Assembly (NCBI RefSeq): GCF_000373585.1
Contig: NZ_KB891962.1
Location: forward strand, 1-64,000
Length of the DNA: 64,000 nucleotides
Source of the DNA: Streptomyces sp. MspMP-M5
GTDB lineage: Bacteria > Actinomycetota > Actinomycetes > Streptomycetales > Streptomycetaceae
Reading direction: 5' to 3'
In this document: in pieces, positions 1-7,762 of the stretch
Layout of the letters: each line of letters begins with the position of its first letter
Position numbering within the stretch: the stretch's first letter is position 1
Translations under genes and position numbers: made by a program
The notes under the pieces: generated by a model
What the model was told of the DNA's origin: nothing
Databases searched by the model: none
The model's input: only the letters and a program-made list of their open reading frames with translations

Positions 1-219
1 CGCGTTGAACCGGTGCAACCACCACCGCACCGCCTTGCGACCGCACCCCAGCTCAGCCGCGATCGCCGATACCCGCATACCCGCCCAACTCAGATTCACG
101 ATTCGCGCCCGCATCACCAGATCAGCCGGCGCCTTCCGCGCTCCCGCAAGTTTGTCGATCGCCCTCTGCTCGTCAGTCCCCAAAGCCTCCCGAGCCCACA
201 ACAACGCCGGCACATCCAC
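1..219 (-). mobile_element. IS630-type transposase, N-terminal part, cut by window edge
   Basis: Read on the minus strand from a GTG at 219, 73 codons stay open to the window edge. Residues about 35-73 form a helix-turn-helix of the IS630/homeodomain-like transposase type: MRARIVNLSWAGMRVSAIA, then ELGCGRKAVRWWLHRFN. The rest of the protein, including the DDE catalytic domain, would lie left of the window. An in-frame TAG lies just upstream of the start, and the AT-richer stretch at 235-262 is a plausible element end. Whether the element is intact cannot be judged. The family assignment rests on the HTH only. Confidence 0.72.
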
Positions 220-317
220 CCCCTACGCGATCCCAACACACCTCTTATGCCCGCAACTTGAGGAATTAAGCACTAGGGCACGGAAAAGCGGAACGGGATC
301 GTCCCACCGGACCGGCA

Positions 318-353
318 TGACCTTCCGACTTGACCTTCCGACTTGACCTTCAC
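318..353. repeat. 13-bp tandem repeat upstream of the reductase
   Basis: The unit TGACCTTCCGACT occurs twice in a row (318-330, 331-343), followed by a partial third copy, TGACCTTCAC. Each copy carries a TTGACC-like -35 element. The last copy forms the left arm of the palindrome described next, so the array looks like a duplicated promoter/operator half-site. Confidence 0.7.
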
Positions 354-373
354 CCCGGCGTGAAGGTCGAGGG
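343..373 (+). promoter_or_regulatory. MerR-type promoter/operator of the deazaflavin-dependent reductase gene
   Basis: GACCTTCAC (345-353) and GTGAAGGTC (360-368) form a perfect 9-bp inverted repeat with a 6-bp spacer. It sits just downstream of a TTGACC -35 box (343-348), the geometry of MerR-family operators between -35 and -10. A MerR gene follows two positions downstream. That this regulator binds here is inferred. Confidence 0.6.
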
Positions 374-381
374 TGACGCCC

Positions 382-864
382 ATGAGCACCAGCATCGCGA
401 CCACCTCACACCCCTCACACCGCTCGGCCGAGGCTCCCGAGGAGGGCAACGACTTCAACCGCCGTGTCATCGCGCAGTTCCGCGCCAACGGAGGCGTCGT
501 CGGCGGCCCGTTGGCGGGGCACCCACTGCTCCTGCTGACGACCACGGGTGCCAAGTCCGGCCTGCCGCGCACCACGCCCGCCTGTTACCTGGCCGACGAG
601 GACGGCCGGTTCGCCGTGTTCCCCTCCAATGGGGGCGCGCCCACCCCACCCGCCTGGTACCGCAATCTGACCGTCCACCCAGAGGTCACCGTGGAGGTCG
701 GCACCCGCACCTTCCGGGCCCGCGCCACAGAGGCCACGGGGGCGCCCCGGGACCGCCTCTGGGACCGGCAGGTGGCCGCCGATCCGCAGTTCGCCACCTT
801 CCAGGCCCGCGCCGGGCGGCTCATCCCGGTGATTGTCCTCACCCCGCTCGGCGACCCGGCTTGA
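382..864 (+). CDS. F420/deazaflavin-dependent nitroreductase-family protein
   Basis: 160 residues, the usual size for the DUF385/Ddn family. These split-barrel proteins bind reduced F420 (or F390/FMN-like cofactors) and reduce quinones, nitro compounds or other small oxidants. Family features are the central GHPLLLLTTTGAKSG stretch (about residues 47-61), the following RTTPACYLADEDGRF, and AWYRNLTVHPEVTVEVG (about 94-110). ATG 382 is chosen because a GAGGG lies eight bases upstream; an in-frame GTG at 373 is possible. The stop overlaps the -35 of the next gene (merR). A MerR-type palindrome precedes it, suggesting inducible detoxification. The substrate is unknown. Confidence 0.85.
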   Translation: MSTSIATTSHPSHRSAEAPEEGNDFNRRVIAQFRANGGVVGGPLAGHPLLLLTTTGAKSGLPRTTPACYLADEDGRFAVFPSNGGAPTPPAWYRNLTVHPEVTVEVGTRTFRARATEATGAPRDRLWDRQVAADPQFATFQARAGRLIPVIVLTPLGDPA

Positions 865-890
865 CGTTCACGTCCGCGGCAAGGTTTACG
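861..890 (+). promoter_or_regulatory. MerR-type promoter of the merR gene
   Basis: TTGACG (861-866) is followed after about 18 bases by TTTACG (885-890). The spacer holds GTTCAC and AAGGTTTAC half-sites that resemble the arms of the 345-368 operator. The -35 overlaps the stop codon of the preceding gene. Autoregulation by the MerR protein is inferred. Confidence 0.5.
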
Positions 891-952
891 CTCCCCCTGA
901 CGGCGGCCACCAGGGCCGAACGTCCTGTCGGCAGTCACCAGGAGGGGCAACC

Positions 953-1378
953 ATGCGCATCGGGGAACTCGCCCGCGCCACCGGCGTCACCACCCGGGCG
1001 CTGCGCTACTACGAGGAGCAGGGCCTGCTTCGCCCGGAGCGGTCCACCAACGGCTACCGCAGCTACGGGGAGAGCGCGGTGCGGGTCGTGGCCAACATCC
1101 GGCTCCTCCTGGCCGCCGGTCTGACCACCGACGACCTGCGGCTGCTCGACGGCTGCCTGCGCGACGAGCTGACCGGCGCGCACACCTGCGTCGACCCCAG
1201 CCCCAAGATCGAGGTCTTCGAGCAGCGGCTCGCTCTGCTCCAGGCCCGTATCAACGACCTGGTCGCGGTCCGGGACCAGCTCCTGGACCGGCTGTCCGAC
1301 CTCCGCGGGCAACCGGACCGGGCCGGGCGGCCGGCCTGCCCGGCCTCCGCGCACTCCGAGCCTGCCACCGCGGCCTGA
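953..1378 (+). CDS. MerR-family transcriptional regulator
   Basis: 141 residues. The N-terminus MRIGELARATGVTTRALRYY is the classic MerR winged-helix start, followed by EEQGLLRPERSTNGYRSY (wing, about residues 21-38). A C-terminal dimerisation coiled coil (about 85-120) carries a lone CVDP cysteine and an alanine-rich tail. A GGAGGGG ribosome site lies five bases upstream of the ATG. It is co-oriented with, and 88 bp behind, the deazaflavin-dependent reductase. Related operator-like sequences precede both genes, so it probably controls this reductase and itself. The short effector domain gives no clue to the inducer. Confidence 0.92.
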   Translation: MRIGELARATGVTTRALRYYEEQGLLRPERSTNGYRSYGESAVRVVANIRLLLAAGLTTDDLRLLDGCLRDELTGAHTCVDPSPKIEVFEQRLALLQARINDLVAVRDQLLDRLSDLRGQPDRAGRPACPASAHSEPATAA

Positions 1379-1416
1379 TCCGCAGGGCGGGCCCGACGAC
1401 GGCCCCGCGGGCGGGG

Positions 1417-1451
1417 GTTGGCGTCATGCCTGGAGTTGGCGTCATGCCTGG
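1417..1451. repeat. 17-bp direct repeat, period 18
   Basis: GTTGGCGTCATGCCTGG occurs twice (1417-1433 and 1435-1451) separated by one base. It lies between the merR stop and the next promoter-like motif. No protein-coding explanation is apparent; it could be a regulator binding site or simple slippage. Confidence 0.75.
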
Positions 1452-1476
1452 GGTCTACGGATCGGGCCTGACAAGT

Positions 1477-1494
1477 ACGACCCTGGGGTTGACG
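1477..1494 (+). promoter_or_regulatory. ACCCTGGGGTTGACG motif, copy 1
   Basis: The string ACGACCCTGGGGTTGACG contains a TTGACG -35-like element and a small inverted repeat (ACCC..GGGT). The same motif returns at 5841-5855 and 5866-5880, so it may be one regulator's site. Function unknown. Confidence 0.35.
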
Positions 1495-1527
1495 TCGGTC
1501 GCCGTTCCCGCCAGGCACCGTTGAGCC

Positions 1528-1865
1528 ATGAACACAGCCATCCGACTGACCAAGCACCCCCGCGACACAGACATCGACACCGCACCGCCACCGCCACCGG
1601 CACCGGCACCGGCACCGACACTGAAACCGACACCGCCGCAGACAACGGCGCTGGCACCGGCACAGACAACGGCGCCGGCATCACAGCCGAGGGCCCATCG
1701 CTCAGTCCGCCAGCAGCCGCATGGCCGTCCCGGGCACGGCGCAGCGCGGGCGTTCGTCGCTCGGTTCCCGGGGCACCGCGCGCCCGCACCGCCCGCCCGG
1801 ATCCCCGACCCGCACCGCGACCAGACAGTCCGCCAGCCCCGCCGCCCTTGCGGCCACAGGCCCCG
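1528..1865. other. low-complexity stretch of degenerate coding sequence
   Basis: A run of ACCGGC/ACCGAC hexamer-like repeats (about 1570-1690) is followed by GC-rich sequence open in several frames. The predicted products are proline/arginine/alanine-rich with no recognisable domain. It probably belongs to the lost N-terminal part of the CHAT gene that follows, but that homology cannot be shown by eye. Confidence 0.4.
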
Positions 1866-2605
1866 CCCAGCTGCCCCGCCTCTGGCTCTCCGCCACCGGC
1901 CCGCTGGCCCTGCTCCCGCTGCGCGCCGCCGGCCACCACACCGACCCGGACCGCGCGTGCTCCCCCTGGAGCGGGCGGTCCCCTCGTACCCCCGACGGCC
2001 GCCGCCCTCGCCGCCGCCGTCCGCGCGACCCCCGCCGCGGCCGGCGGCCCTTGCACCTCGCGCCGCTCGGTCGTGGCGATACCGGAGACGCCAGGATTCG
2101 CGCCCCTGGCCGGCGCCCTCACCAAGGCCCGCGCCGCCGCCGACCGCTACGGGCCCGGCACGCCCTCGTCACCGGTGCCCGGCCACCCGCGCACGGCTGC
2201 TGGCCGTCCTGCCCGCCAGCACGCACGACCCCTTCGCCTGCCACGCCGTCGCCGACGCGAGCAGCCCGTACGGCAGTCACCTGATCCGCCACGACCCGCC
2301 GCTGACCGTCGCCGAGATCTCCCGGCTCCGCCTCCCGCACGGCGGGTTCTGCTATCTCTCGGCCTGTACCACCGCCGGTTCCGGCCGCGTCCCCGACGAG
2401 GCCGTCCACATCGGCGGCGCCTTCCACCTCGCCGGCTTCGGCCAGGTCGTCGCGACCCTCTGGCCCGTCGAGGCCGCCACCGAGGCCGCCCGCCTCTTCC
2501 ACACCAGCCCCCGCCCGCGTCCTCCACGAGGCCATACGCACCCTCCGGGCGAACACCCAGCTGCTGCCGGGCAGATGGGCGGGTCACCTCCACATCGAGC
2601 CGTAG
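1866..2605 (+). pseudogene. CHAT-domain (caspase-like) protein, frameshifted remnant
   Basis: Pieces of one Streptomyces CHAT protein follow in the correct order but in different frames. First comes LPRLWLSATGPLALLPLRAA (about 1876-1935). Then AVPSYP, VVAIPETPGFAPLAGALTKA (about 2068-2127), and LLAVLPASTHDPFACHAVAD (about 2201-2260) with the catalytic-type His in ACHAVAD. Next is LPHGGFCYLSACTTAGSGRV with the SAC cysteine, then FHLAGFGQVVATLWPVEAAT. A last frame change gives VLHEAIRTLRANTQLLPGRW and a TAG at 2603. At least three frameshifts are needed, so no functional protein is made unless sequencing errors are involved. CHAT proteases act in bacterial caspase-like defence systems, so this is a relic of such a gene. 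Confidence 0.8.
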
Positions 2606-2624
2606 GCGGCGGACACGCCGGCGT

Positions 2625-2648
2625 CACCCGCCCGAGCCGGGGCGGGTG
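2625..2648. terminator. hairpin between CHAT relic and P450
   Basis: CACCCGCCC (2625-2633) pairs perfectly with GGGCGGGTG (2640-2648) across a 6-base loop. It sits downstream of the 3' ends of both converging units. No U-tract, as usual in Streptomyces. Confidence 0.6.
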
Positions 2649-2699
2649 CCACCGGGCGGAGCCGCGTCGACGCGAGGTCCCGCCCGGTGGTGGCGACCG

Positions 2700-3989
2700 T
2701 CAGCCGAGCCGGATCGGCAGTGCGGCCAGCCGCCAGTTGCCCGGCAGCGGTACGCGCTGGAGGGCCTCCGGTTCCACCGCCAGCGCCACATCCGGGTAGC
2801 GGGCGAGCAGCTTGCCGAACGCGACCTCGCCCTCCTGGCGGGCCAGGCCGGCACCCAGGCAATAGTGCATGCCGTGCCCGAAACCGACGTGGTTCTCGGC
2901 CCGGCCCGCCGGATGGCGCGTGAGGTCGAGCCGTTCGGGGTCGGCGTAGTGGCGGGGGTCGAAGTTGGCCGCGACCAGGATGGGCGTCACGGCCTCGCCC
3001 TTCTTGATCTGCACCCCGGCCACCTCGACGTCCTCGGTGGCGTACCGCATCTGCGTCAGCTGCGCCGGACCGCACCAGCGCATCAACTCGTGCACGGCAC
3101 GGGGCAGCAGTTCCGGATCGGACTTCAGCAGCTGCAGCTGATCGGGATGGGTGAGCAGTGCGGCAGTGCCGTTGCCGATGAGATGGGCGGTGGTCTCATG
3201 ACCGGCGAGGACGAGGGTCAGGACCATCGTGACCATTTCGATGTCACTGAGCCGGCCGCCGTCGTCGTCATGCACCCGGATCAGTTCGCTGAGCAGATCG
3301 CCGGTGAGCGCCGCGCGCCGTTCCCGGATCAACTCGTGAATGTGCTCGACCATCGCCGGGAATGCCTCGCTGAGTGGCTTCGGTTGCAGTGAGACGAGCT
3401 TGGCACCCCATTCCCGCCACTGCGGCCGGTCCGCCTCCGGAATTCCCACCAGTTCGCAGATGACCGTGATGGGCAGTGGATAGGCGAAGTGCTTGATGAG
3501 GTCGACGACGCCGTCCTCGGCGTGTTCGGGCAGTCGGCGCAGCAGATCGTCCGCTATCTCCTCCACCCGCGGCCGCAGATCGGTGATCTTGCGGGCGGTG
3601 AACGCCCGCGAGACGAGCCGCCGGAGCCGGGTGTGATCCGGTGCGTCCATGTTCAGGATGCTGCCGGAGAAATACACCCGGTAATGCTCGGGCAGCCCCA
3701 TGAGTTCCAGCAGCCGGTCGGTGGGCGTCTCCCCGCCCTCGCCACCCGCCGCGCACTTCGGGTTGTTGGCGAAGCGCTGGTCGCGCAGCACGTCGCGGAC
3801 CTCGTCGAAGCGGGTGATGAACCACACCGGCGTGTCGTCCACGAACCGGCCGCGGACCACCGGTCCCCGCTCGCGCAGCTCCCCGTATCCGGTGAACGGG
3901 TCGGTGAGCAGGGCCGGTTCCATCATATTCGGCTCGCCGGGGTGTTTGCCGACGTGCTTGCTGAAGGGCGATTCCGCCAGTTCGCTCAT
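2700..3989 (-). CDS. cytochrome P450, CYP105/107-like
   Basis: 429 residues, a normal length for a soluble bacterial class I P450 taking electrons from ferredoxin. The I-helix oxygen-activation motif AGHETT is at 262-267, the K-helix ExxR (ELMR) at 301-304, and the haem loop FGHGMHYCLG at 370-379 with C377 as haem ligand. The start is supported by AGGAG six bases before the ATG. It lies 84 bp downstream of a TetR gene on the same strand, and both appear to be read from a promoter under the 31-bp palindrome at 4856-4886. The regulator suggests induction by, or oxidation of, a small hydrophobic compound. No partner ferredoxin or biosynthetic cluster is adjacent, so the substrate is unknown. Confidence 0.95.
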   Translation of the reverse strand: MSELAESPFSKHVGKHPGEPNMMEPALLTDPFTGYGELRERGPVVRGRFVDDTPVWFITRFDEVRDVLRDQRFANNPKCAAGGEGGETPTDRLLELMGLPEHYRVYFSGSILNMDAPDHTRLRRLVSRAFTARKITDLRPRVEEIADDLLRRLPEHAEDGVVDLIKHFAYPLPITVICELVGIPEADRPQWREWGAKLVSLQPKPLSEAFPAMVEHIHELIRERRAALTGDLLSELIRVHDDDGGRLSDIEMVTMVLTLVLAGHETTAHLIGNGTAALLTHPDQLQLLKSDPELLPRAVHELMRWCGPAQLTQMRYATEDVEVAGVQIKKGEAVTPILVAANFDPRHYADPERLDLTRHPAGRAENHVGFGHGMHYCLGAGLARQEGEVAFGKLLARYPDVALAVEPEALQRVPLPGNWRLAALPIRLG

Positions 3990-4073
3990 GGCTTTCTCCT
4001 GTGAAATGAGCCTGGGGCGGCACGGATGCCGCGATGAGTTGCGGCCGGATTCGTGCCGCGTCCGTACGGGCGT

Positions 4074-4838
4074 TCAGTCACGCAGTTGCCGGCGCATCTC
4101 CCGGGCGCCGTACTCCTCCACCTGCTCGTACAGCGGAATGATTTCGCGCGCCGCGGAGGCCAGTGCCTTCTGTACGGTCGCGCCCCGTGAGAGGGCGGAA
4201 CCGGACGCGGAAACGGCCCCGGCGTCCGGCACGCGGAAATCCTCCGCCGGTATTTCCAATACGCTGCGGATCGTCTCGGCGAGCAGGGCGCCGCGCACCT
4301 CCGGAGTGTCCGGCGCGCGGTCGTGCAGGGTCGCCTCGGCCATGAAGAAGCCGGTGGTCGTGGACAGCAGAATGTACTGCTGGTGCCGGACGTCGGTGTC
4401 GGTACGCACCAGCCCGTGTTCCCGCAGCACTTCGAGATAGCGCAGGCCCACCTGGTTGGTGAACTCGATCAGGTCGGCGAATTCCTTCTTGGCGGCGTCC
4501 CGGAGCCGGTCGAGAATGTCGACGTCGTCGGTGTAAAGGGCCCGCAGGACCGGCTCCTCCAGGAAGTTGCGGTAGTAGCCGTGCATCATCCGGCTCGGCA
4601 GGACATCCCGTGCATCGGCCCGCATCCGCGCCAACTGCCGCTGCTGACCGTGCCATTGGGCCTTCAGGACGACGGCCAGCAGCAGGGAGTCCTTGGTCTT
4701 CCAGTGCAGATAGACCGTCCCCTTGCCGACCTTGGCGCGGCGGGCGATCTCGTCGATCGTCACACGCCGATAGCCCCAGGCGAGCAGCAGTTCCCCGGCG
4801 GCCTCCAGGATGCGCTCACCGCGCTCGGCCCGTTCCAC
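4074..4838 (-). CDS. TetR-family regulator, first gene of the P450 operon
   Basis: 254 residues. The N-terminal HTH reads ILEAAGELLLAWGYRRVTID then EIARRAKVGKGTVYLHWKTK (about residues 9-48), typical TetR. The long C-terminal ligand/dimer domain (about 60-254) is not informative. The GTG start at 4838 is chosen because GGAGGAGGGGG lies just upstream. A 14-bp-arm palindrome begins 18 bases upstream of the start, matching an autoregulatory operator. The P450 follows on the same strand, so de-repression would raise both. The open frame extends far upstream but overlaps the divergent RraA gene and is not coding. Confidence 0.93.
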   Translation of the reverse strand: MERAERGERILEAAGELLLAWGYRRVTIDEIARRAKVGKGTVYLHWKTKDSLLLAVVLKAQWHGQQRQLARMRADARDVLPSRMMHGYYRNFLEEPVLRALYTDDVDILDRLRDAAKKEFADLIEFTNQVGLRYLEVLREHGLVRTDTDVRHQQYILLSTTTGFFMAEATLHDRAPDTPEVRGALLAETIRSVLEIPAEDFRVPDAGAVSASGSALSRGATVQKALASAAREIIPLYEQVEEYGAREMRRQLRD

Positions 4839-4855
4839 GTACCCCCTCCTCCGTG

Positions 4856-4886
4856 TCCGTGACCAGATTTTGAATCTGGTCACGGA
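4856..4886. promoter_or_regulatory. 31-bp perfect palindrome, TetR operator
   Basis: TCCGTGACCAGATT (4856-4869) is mirrored exactly by AATCTGGTCACGGA (4873-4886) around TTG. It lies in the TetR/RraA intergenic region, 18 bp from the TetR start. A 14-bp perfect arm is long for a natural operator and makes assignment to the neighbouring TetR protein likely. Confidence 0.85.
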
Positions 4887-5084
4887 GTCAAAGCTAGGCC
4901 GGGACCGGTTGCCCCATAAGGCGGTTTCCGGCCACGCGCGGCCGGTGGAGAGCGGGAGTTGGCGCCTCGATGTCATTGGCGCCTTGGCGTATCGGGCCCG
5001 AACGGCCGGGAACCATGGCATCGTTCGCCAGAGCCTGCGCCGACCGCGCCGAGGCGGTGACGGGACCGAAACGAGGAGAACGCC

Positions 5085-5777
5085 ATGCTGAAGACCTTCG
5101 CCGAGCTGTCCACACCCCTGGTGGCCGATGCCTGCGTCCGGCTCGGCGTCCCGCTGCGCGCCGCCCCGCCCGGCATCGGCGCGGTGGTATCCGGCCACCG
5201 GATCGCCGGACGCGCACTGCCCGCCCGCCACTACGGGAGCGTCGACATCTTCCTGGAGGCGTTCACCGACGCCGGGCCCGGCGACGTCCTGGTCATCGAC
5301 AACGGCGGCCGTCAGGACGAGGCATGCGTCGGCGACCTGCTGGCCCTCGAGGCGCAGGCAGTGGGTCTGGCCGGCGTGGTGATCTGGGGGCTGCACCGGG
5401 ACACCCCGGAACTGGTCGAGATCGGTCTCCCGGTCTTCAGCTACGGGCGCCATGCGCCGGGCCCGGTCCGGCTCACCGAACGGGAGCCGGACGCCCTGGT
5501 CAGCGCGCGCTTCGGCGCCCACCTGGTCACCGCCGCCGATGTCGTCTTCGGTGACGACGACGGGGTGCTGTTCGTCGCCGCGGACCGCGCCGAGGAGGTA
5601 CTGGACACCGCACGCACCATCTGGGAGACCGAACGCGAACAGGCCCGCAGGATCCGTGCCGGCGAGACCCTGCGCCGGCAAACCGCCTTCGACGACTTCC
5701 TTGCGCGCCGCGCCGCCGATCCGGCCTACACCTTCCGCCAGCACCTCCGGCGCATCGGCGGAGCGGTGGAGGAATAG
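5085..5777 (+). CDS. RraA-like / HMG-aldolase-fold protein
   Basis: 230 residues of the RraA family (Pfam Methyltransf_6/RraA-like). The family includes 4-hydroxy-4-methyl-2-oxoglutarate aldolases/oxaloacetate decarboxylases and the RNase E inhibitor RraA. The signature is DNGGRQDEACVGDLLALEAQ followed by GVVIWGLHRD (about residues 73-107), where the Arg and the Asp right after it bind the substrate carboxylate and Mg2+. AGGAG precedes the ATG. It is divergent from the TetR-P450 unit and shares the palindrome region, so it may be co-controlled. An aldolase/decarboxylase role is more likely than ribonuclease control, but the substrate is unproven. Confidence 0.85.
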   Translation: MLKTFAELSTPLVADACVRLGVPLRAAPPGIGAVVSGHRIAGRALPARHYGSVDIFLEAFTDAGPGDVLVIDNGGRQDEACVGDLLALEAQAVGLAGVVIWGLHRDTPELVEIGLPVFSYGRHAPGPVRLTEREPDALVSARFGAHLVTAADVVFGDDDGVLFVAADRAEEVLDTARTIWETEREQARRIRAGETLRRQTAFDDFLARRAADPAYTFRQHLRRIGGAVEE

Positions 5778-5840
5778 CGAGGTCAGGGGGAGGGCCAGAG
5801 GCGCCGGTCGACCGCAGGGGCGCGGCCGGCGCCTCGCGTA

Positions 5841-5880
5841 CAACCTGGGGTTGACGCCGCGTTACCACCCTCGGGTTGAC
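5841..5880 (+). promoter_or_regulatory. ACCCTGGGGTTGACG motif, copies 2 and 3
   Basis: CAACCTGGGGTTGACG (about 5841-5856) and CACCCTCGGGTTGACG (about 5865-5880) repeat the motif seen at 1477-1494 with a 24-bp spacing. Each ends in TTGACG, a good -35. They precede a strong ribosome site at 5969-5975. Possible regulator binding pair; identity unknown. Confidence 0.4.
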
Positions 5881-5978
5881 GCCCCCGGACGGCGGATCGC
5901 GGACAGTGGAACACGTCGCGGGGCGGCAGGGAACCGCACCGGACGGACCCGACCGACTGTCCGAAAAGAGGGGGCATC

Positions 5979-6269
5979 ATGAACGACTTCGCAGCACACC
6001 GGCCGGCACATACGGAGCGGCGTACGGGACGGCGTGGGGAAGGGCGCACGGAAGGGCGGCCGACGCCACGAACGGGAACCGTGCACGGCACGGCCAGGGG
6101 CGCCCGCGGCCGACGGGAGACGGGCCGAGAGGAGGTGACATGCCGCCGATGGCGTAATCGTCGGGCTGGCTGGCCGTGCGCGTCAGGCTGTGGGCCTTGG
6201 GCACGGTCTGGCAGGAGCAGGAGTCCGGCAGGAGCCGGTGGCGGGAGCCCGTGTGAACAGGTCGCGTGA
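5979..6269 (+). CDS. doubtful small arginine-rich ORF
   Basis: 96 residues if translated. The ATG has a good AGAGGGGG ribosome site and promoter-like repeats upstream. However, the product is very rich in Arg, Gly and Thr, has no recognisable domain, and its third positions are not clearly GC-biased. It may be a leader region of the phosphatase gene downstream rather than a gene. Reported because the initiation signals are better than chance. Confidence 0.22.
   Translation: MNDFAAHRPAHTERRTGRRGEGRTEGRPTPRTGTVHGTARGARGRRETGREEVTCRRWRNRRAGWPCASGCGPWARSGRSRSPAGAGGGSPCEQVA
6140..6157 (+). CDS. five-codon micro-ORF with ideal Shine-Dalgarno
   Basis: GAGGAGGTGAC is followed directly by ATG, giving the peptide MPPMA and a TAA at 6155. 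It lies 196 bp upstream of the SpoIIE-type phosphatase. It may be a leader peptide, or the orphaned start region of a gene whose body was lost. No homology is possible at this length. Confidence 0.3.
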   Translation: MPPMA

Positions 6270-6352
6270 GTGGGTCGTCGAGCGGTGGCGCTGAAGGCCA
6301 GGATGACGGCGTTGCCGGGTCCGGACCCTGCGGCGCGGCAGGAGCCGCCGCC

Positions 6353-7531
6353 GTGAGGCTGTCGCATCGTGGCCGCCCGGTCCAGCGGATCTCCGGACTG
6401 GTGGACAGCAACGGATTCGAGGCGCCGACGGTCCCCACGTGGATGCGCTGGCTGCCCGGCCTCTACGTCCTGGCCGTACTGCTGGTGGAGTTCATCACCC
6501 CCACGCAATGGGCGGTGAGTTCCCTGCTGATCGCCGTGCCGGTGCTCGCCGCCTTCACCCACGGTCCGCTCGGTGTCGCCGTCGTCACCGCCTTCGTCGT
6601 CGTCCTGGAAGGCGTGCTCGCGGGAACGCCGTGCTGCACGGGCCACAATCCACATCAGCTATGGGGGAACCACTATGTCGCGACGTATATCTCCACCATC
6701 GTCGTAGGGATCATGGGCGTGGCGCTGGCCTGGTACCGGCAGCGTCAGCAGCGGCACCTGGTGCGGGTCAACTCCGTGGCCGAGGCGCTGATGCGGACCC
6801 TGCTGCGGCCGGTGCCCCACCAGGTCGGCAAGGTGCTGGCGGCCGGTCTCTACCGCTCGGGCGAGATCGGCACCATGGTGGGCGGAGACCTCTACGACAT
6901 CCGCGCCACGAAGGCCGGCGAGCGGGCCATCATCGGCGATGTCCGAGGGAAGGGGTTGCAGGCGGTCCGCACCGTCGCGGACATCCTCGGCAGCTTCCGC
7001 GAGGCGGTCCACGACCCGGGGGACCTGCTGGCGGTGGCCACCCGGATGGAACGCCGCCTGGCTCACGAGGCGGCCGAGATCCCCGACGACGAACTGTTCG
7101 TGACCGCGGCCCTGATCGAGTACGACGCCCGCGCCGAGCAGGTGACGATCATCAACCACGGGCACATCGAGCCGGTGCTGATCTCCGGTGGGAAGGTGAG
7201 CGCCCTCACCGGGCCGCCCGCCCTGCCGCTGGGACTGGGCGGGTTGGCCGCCGACCCCCCGGTCTCGTACACCCACCGCTTCACCTTCGGCGATGTGCTG
7301 CTGCTCTGCACGGACGGACTGATCGAGGCCCGGGATCACACGGGTGCGTTCTATCCGCTGCTGGACCGGCTCGGCCAGCGGTTCGGGGGCCGGTCCACCC
7401 CCGGACCGGCCGACGTCATCGACTTCCTCAACGCCGACCTGCCCCGCCACACCCGCATCCTCCACGACGACGTGGCGATCCTCGCCATCGCACCTTGCCG
7501 GAAGGACCCCATCGTGGAGGGCCCCGCCTGA
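6353..7531 (+). CDS. membrane-anchored SpoIIE/RsbU-type PP2C phosphatase
   Basis: 392 residues from the GTG at 6353, which has AGGAG nine bases upstream; an in-frame start at 6266 is also possible. The N-terminal third holds about four hydrophobic segments (about residues 35-130) that anchor the protein in the membrane. The rest is a Mn2+-dependent PP2C-like serine phosphatase (PPM) domain. It carries GGDLYDI (about 182), GDVRGKG (about 196), TDGLIEA (about 321) and HDDVAILAI (near 371). Such proteins in Streptomyces dephosphorylate anti-anti-sigma factors and so activate stress sigma factors. No anti-sigma partner is adjacent. No PAS or GAF sensor is visible, so the signal would enter through the membrane part. 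Confidence 0.92.
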   Translation: MRLSHRGRPVQRISGLVDSNGFEAPTVPTWMRWLPGLYVLAVLLVEFITPTQWAVSSLLIAVPVLAAFTHGPLGVAVVTAFVVVLEGVLAGTPCCTGHNPHQLWGNHYVATYISTIVVGIMGVALAWYRQRQQRHLVRVNSVAEALMRTLLRPVPHQVGKVLAAGLYRSGEIGTMVGGDLYDIRATKAGERAIIGDVRGKGLQAVRTVADILGSFREAVHDPGDLLAVATRMERRLAHEAAEIPDDELFVTAALIEYDARAEQVTIINHGHIEPVLISGGKVSALTGPPALPLGLGGLAADPPVSYTHRFTFGDVLLLCTDGLIEARDHTGAFYPLLDRLGQRFGGRSTPGPADVIDFLNADLPRHTRILHDDVAILAIAPCRKDPIVEGPA

Positions 7532-7762
7532 CGGACCCGGCCTGACGGACCCGGCCTCAAGGGTCCCGCCCAGGCGCCGCACGGGGCACGTGCAGAGGTG
7601 GCGGAGGCGGGGGCCGGGGCGGCAAGGCGGTCGGGGACGGGGCAACCGCCGCTGGTCAGGGCGTTTGTAAGTACGCGTAAGCGCACTCGGGTCGCTTCCG
7701 GCCCTTGGGCGGAGGACCCTGGAGACGTAATGGGGGGCAGTGAAGAGGTTGTGAGGTGTCCG

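Noticed and set aside
5979..6269. arginine-rich ORF as a firm gene
   Set aside because: Good start signals but poor codon bias and no domain; kept only as a doubtful entry.
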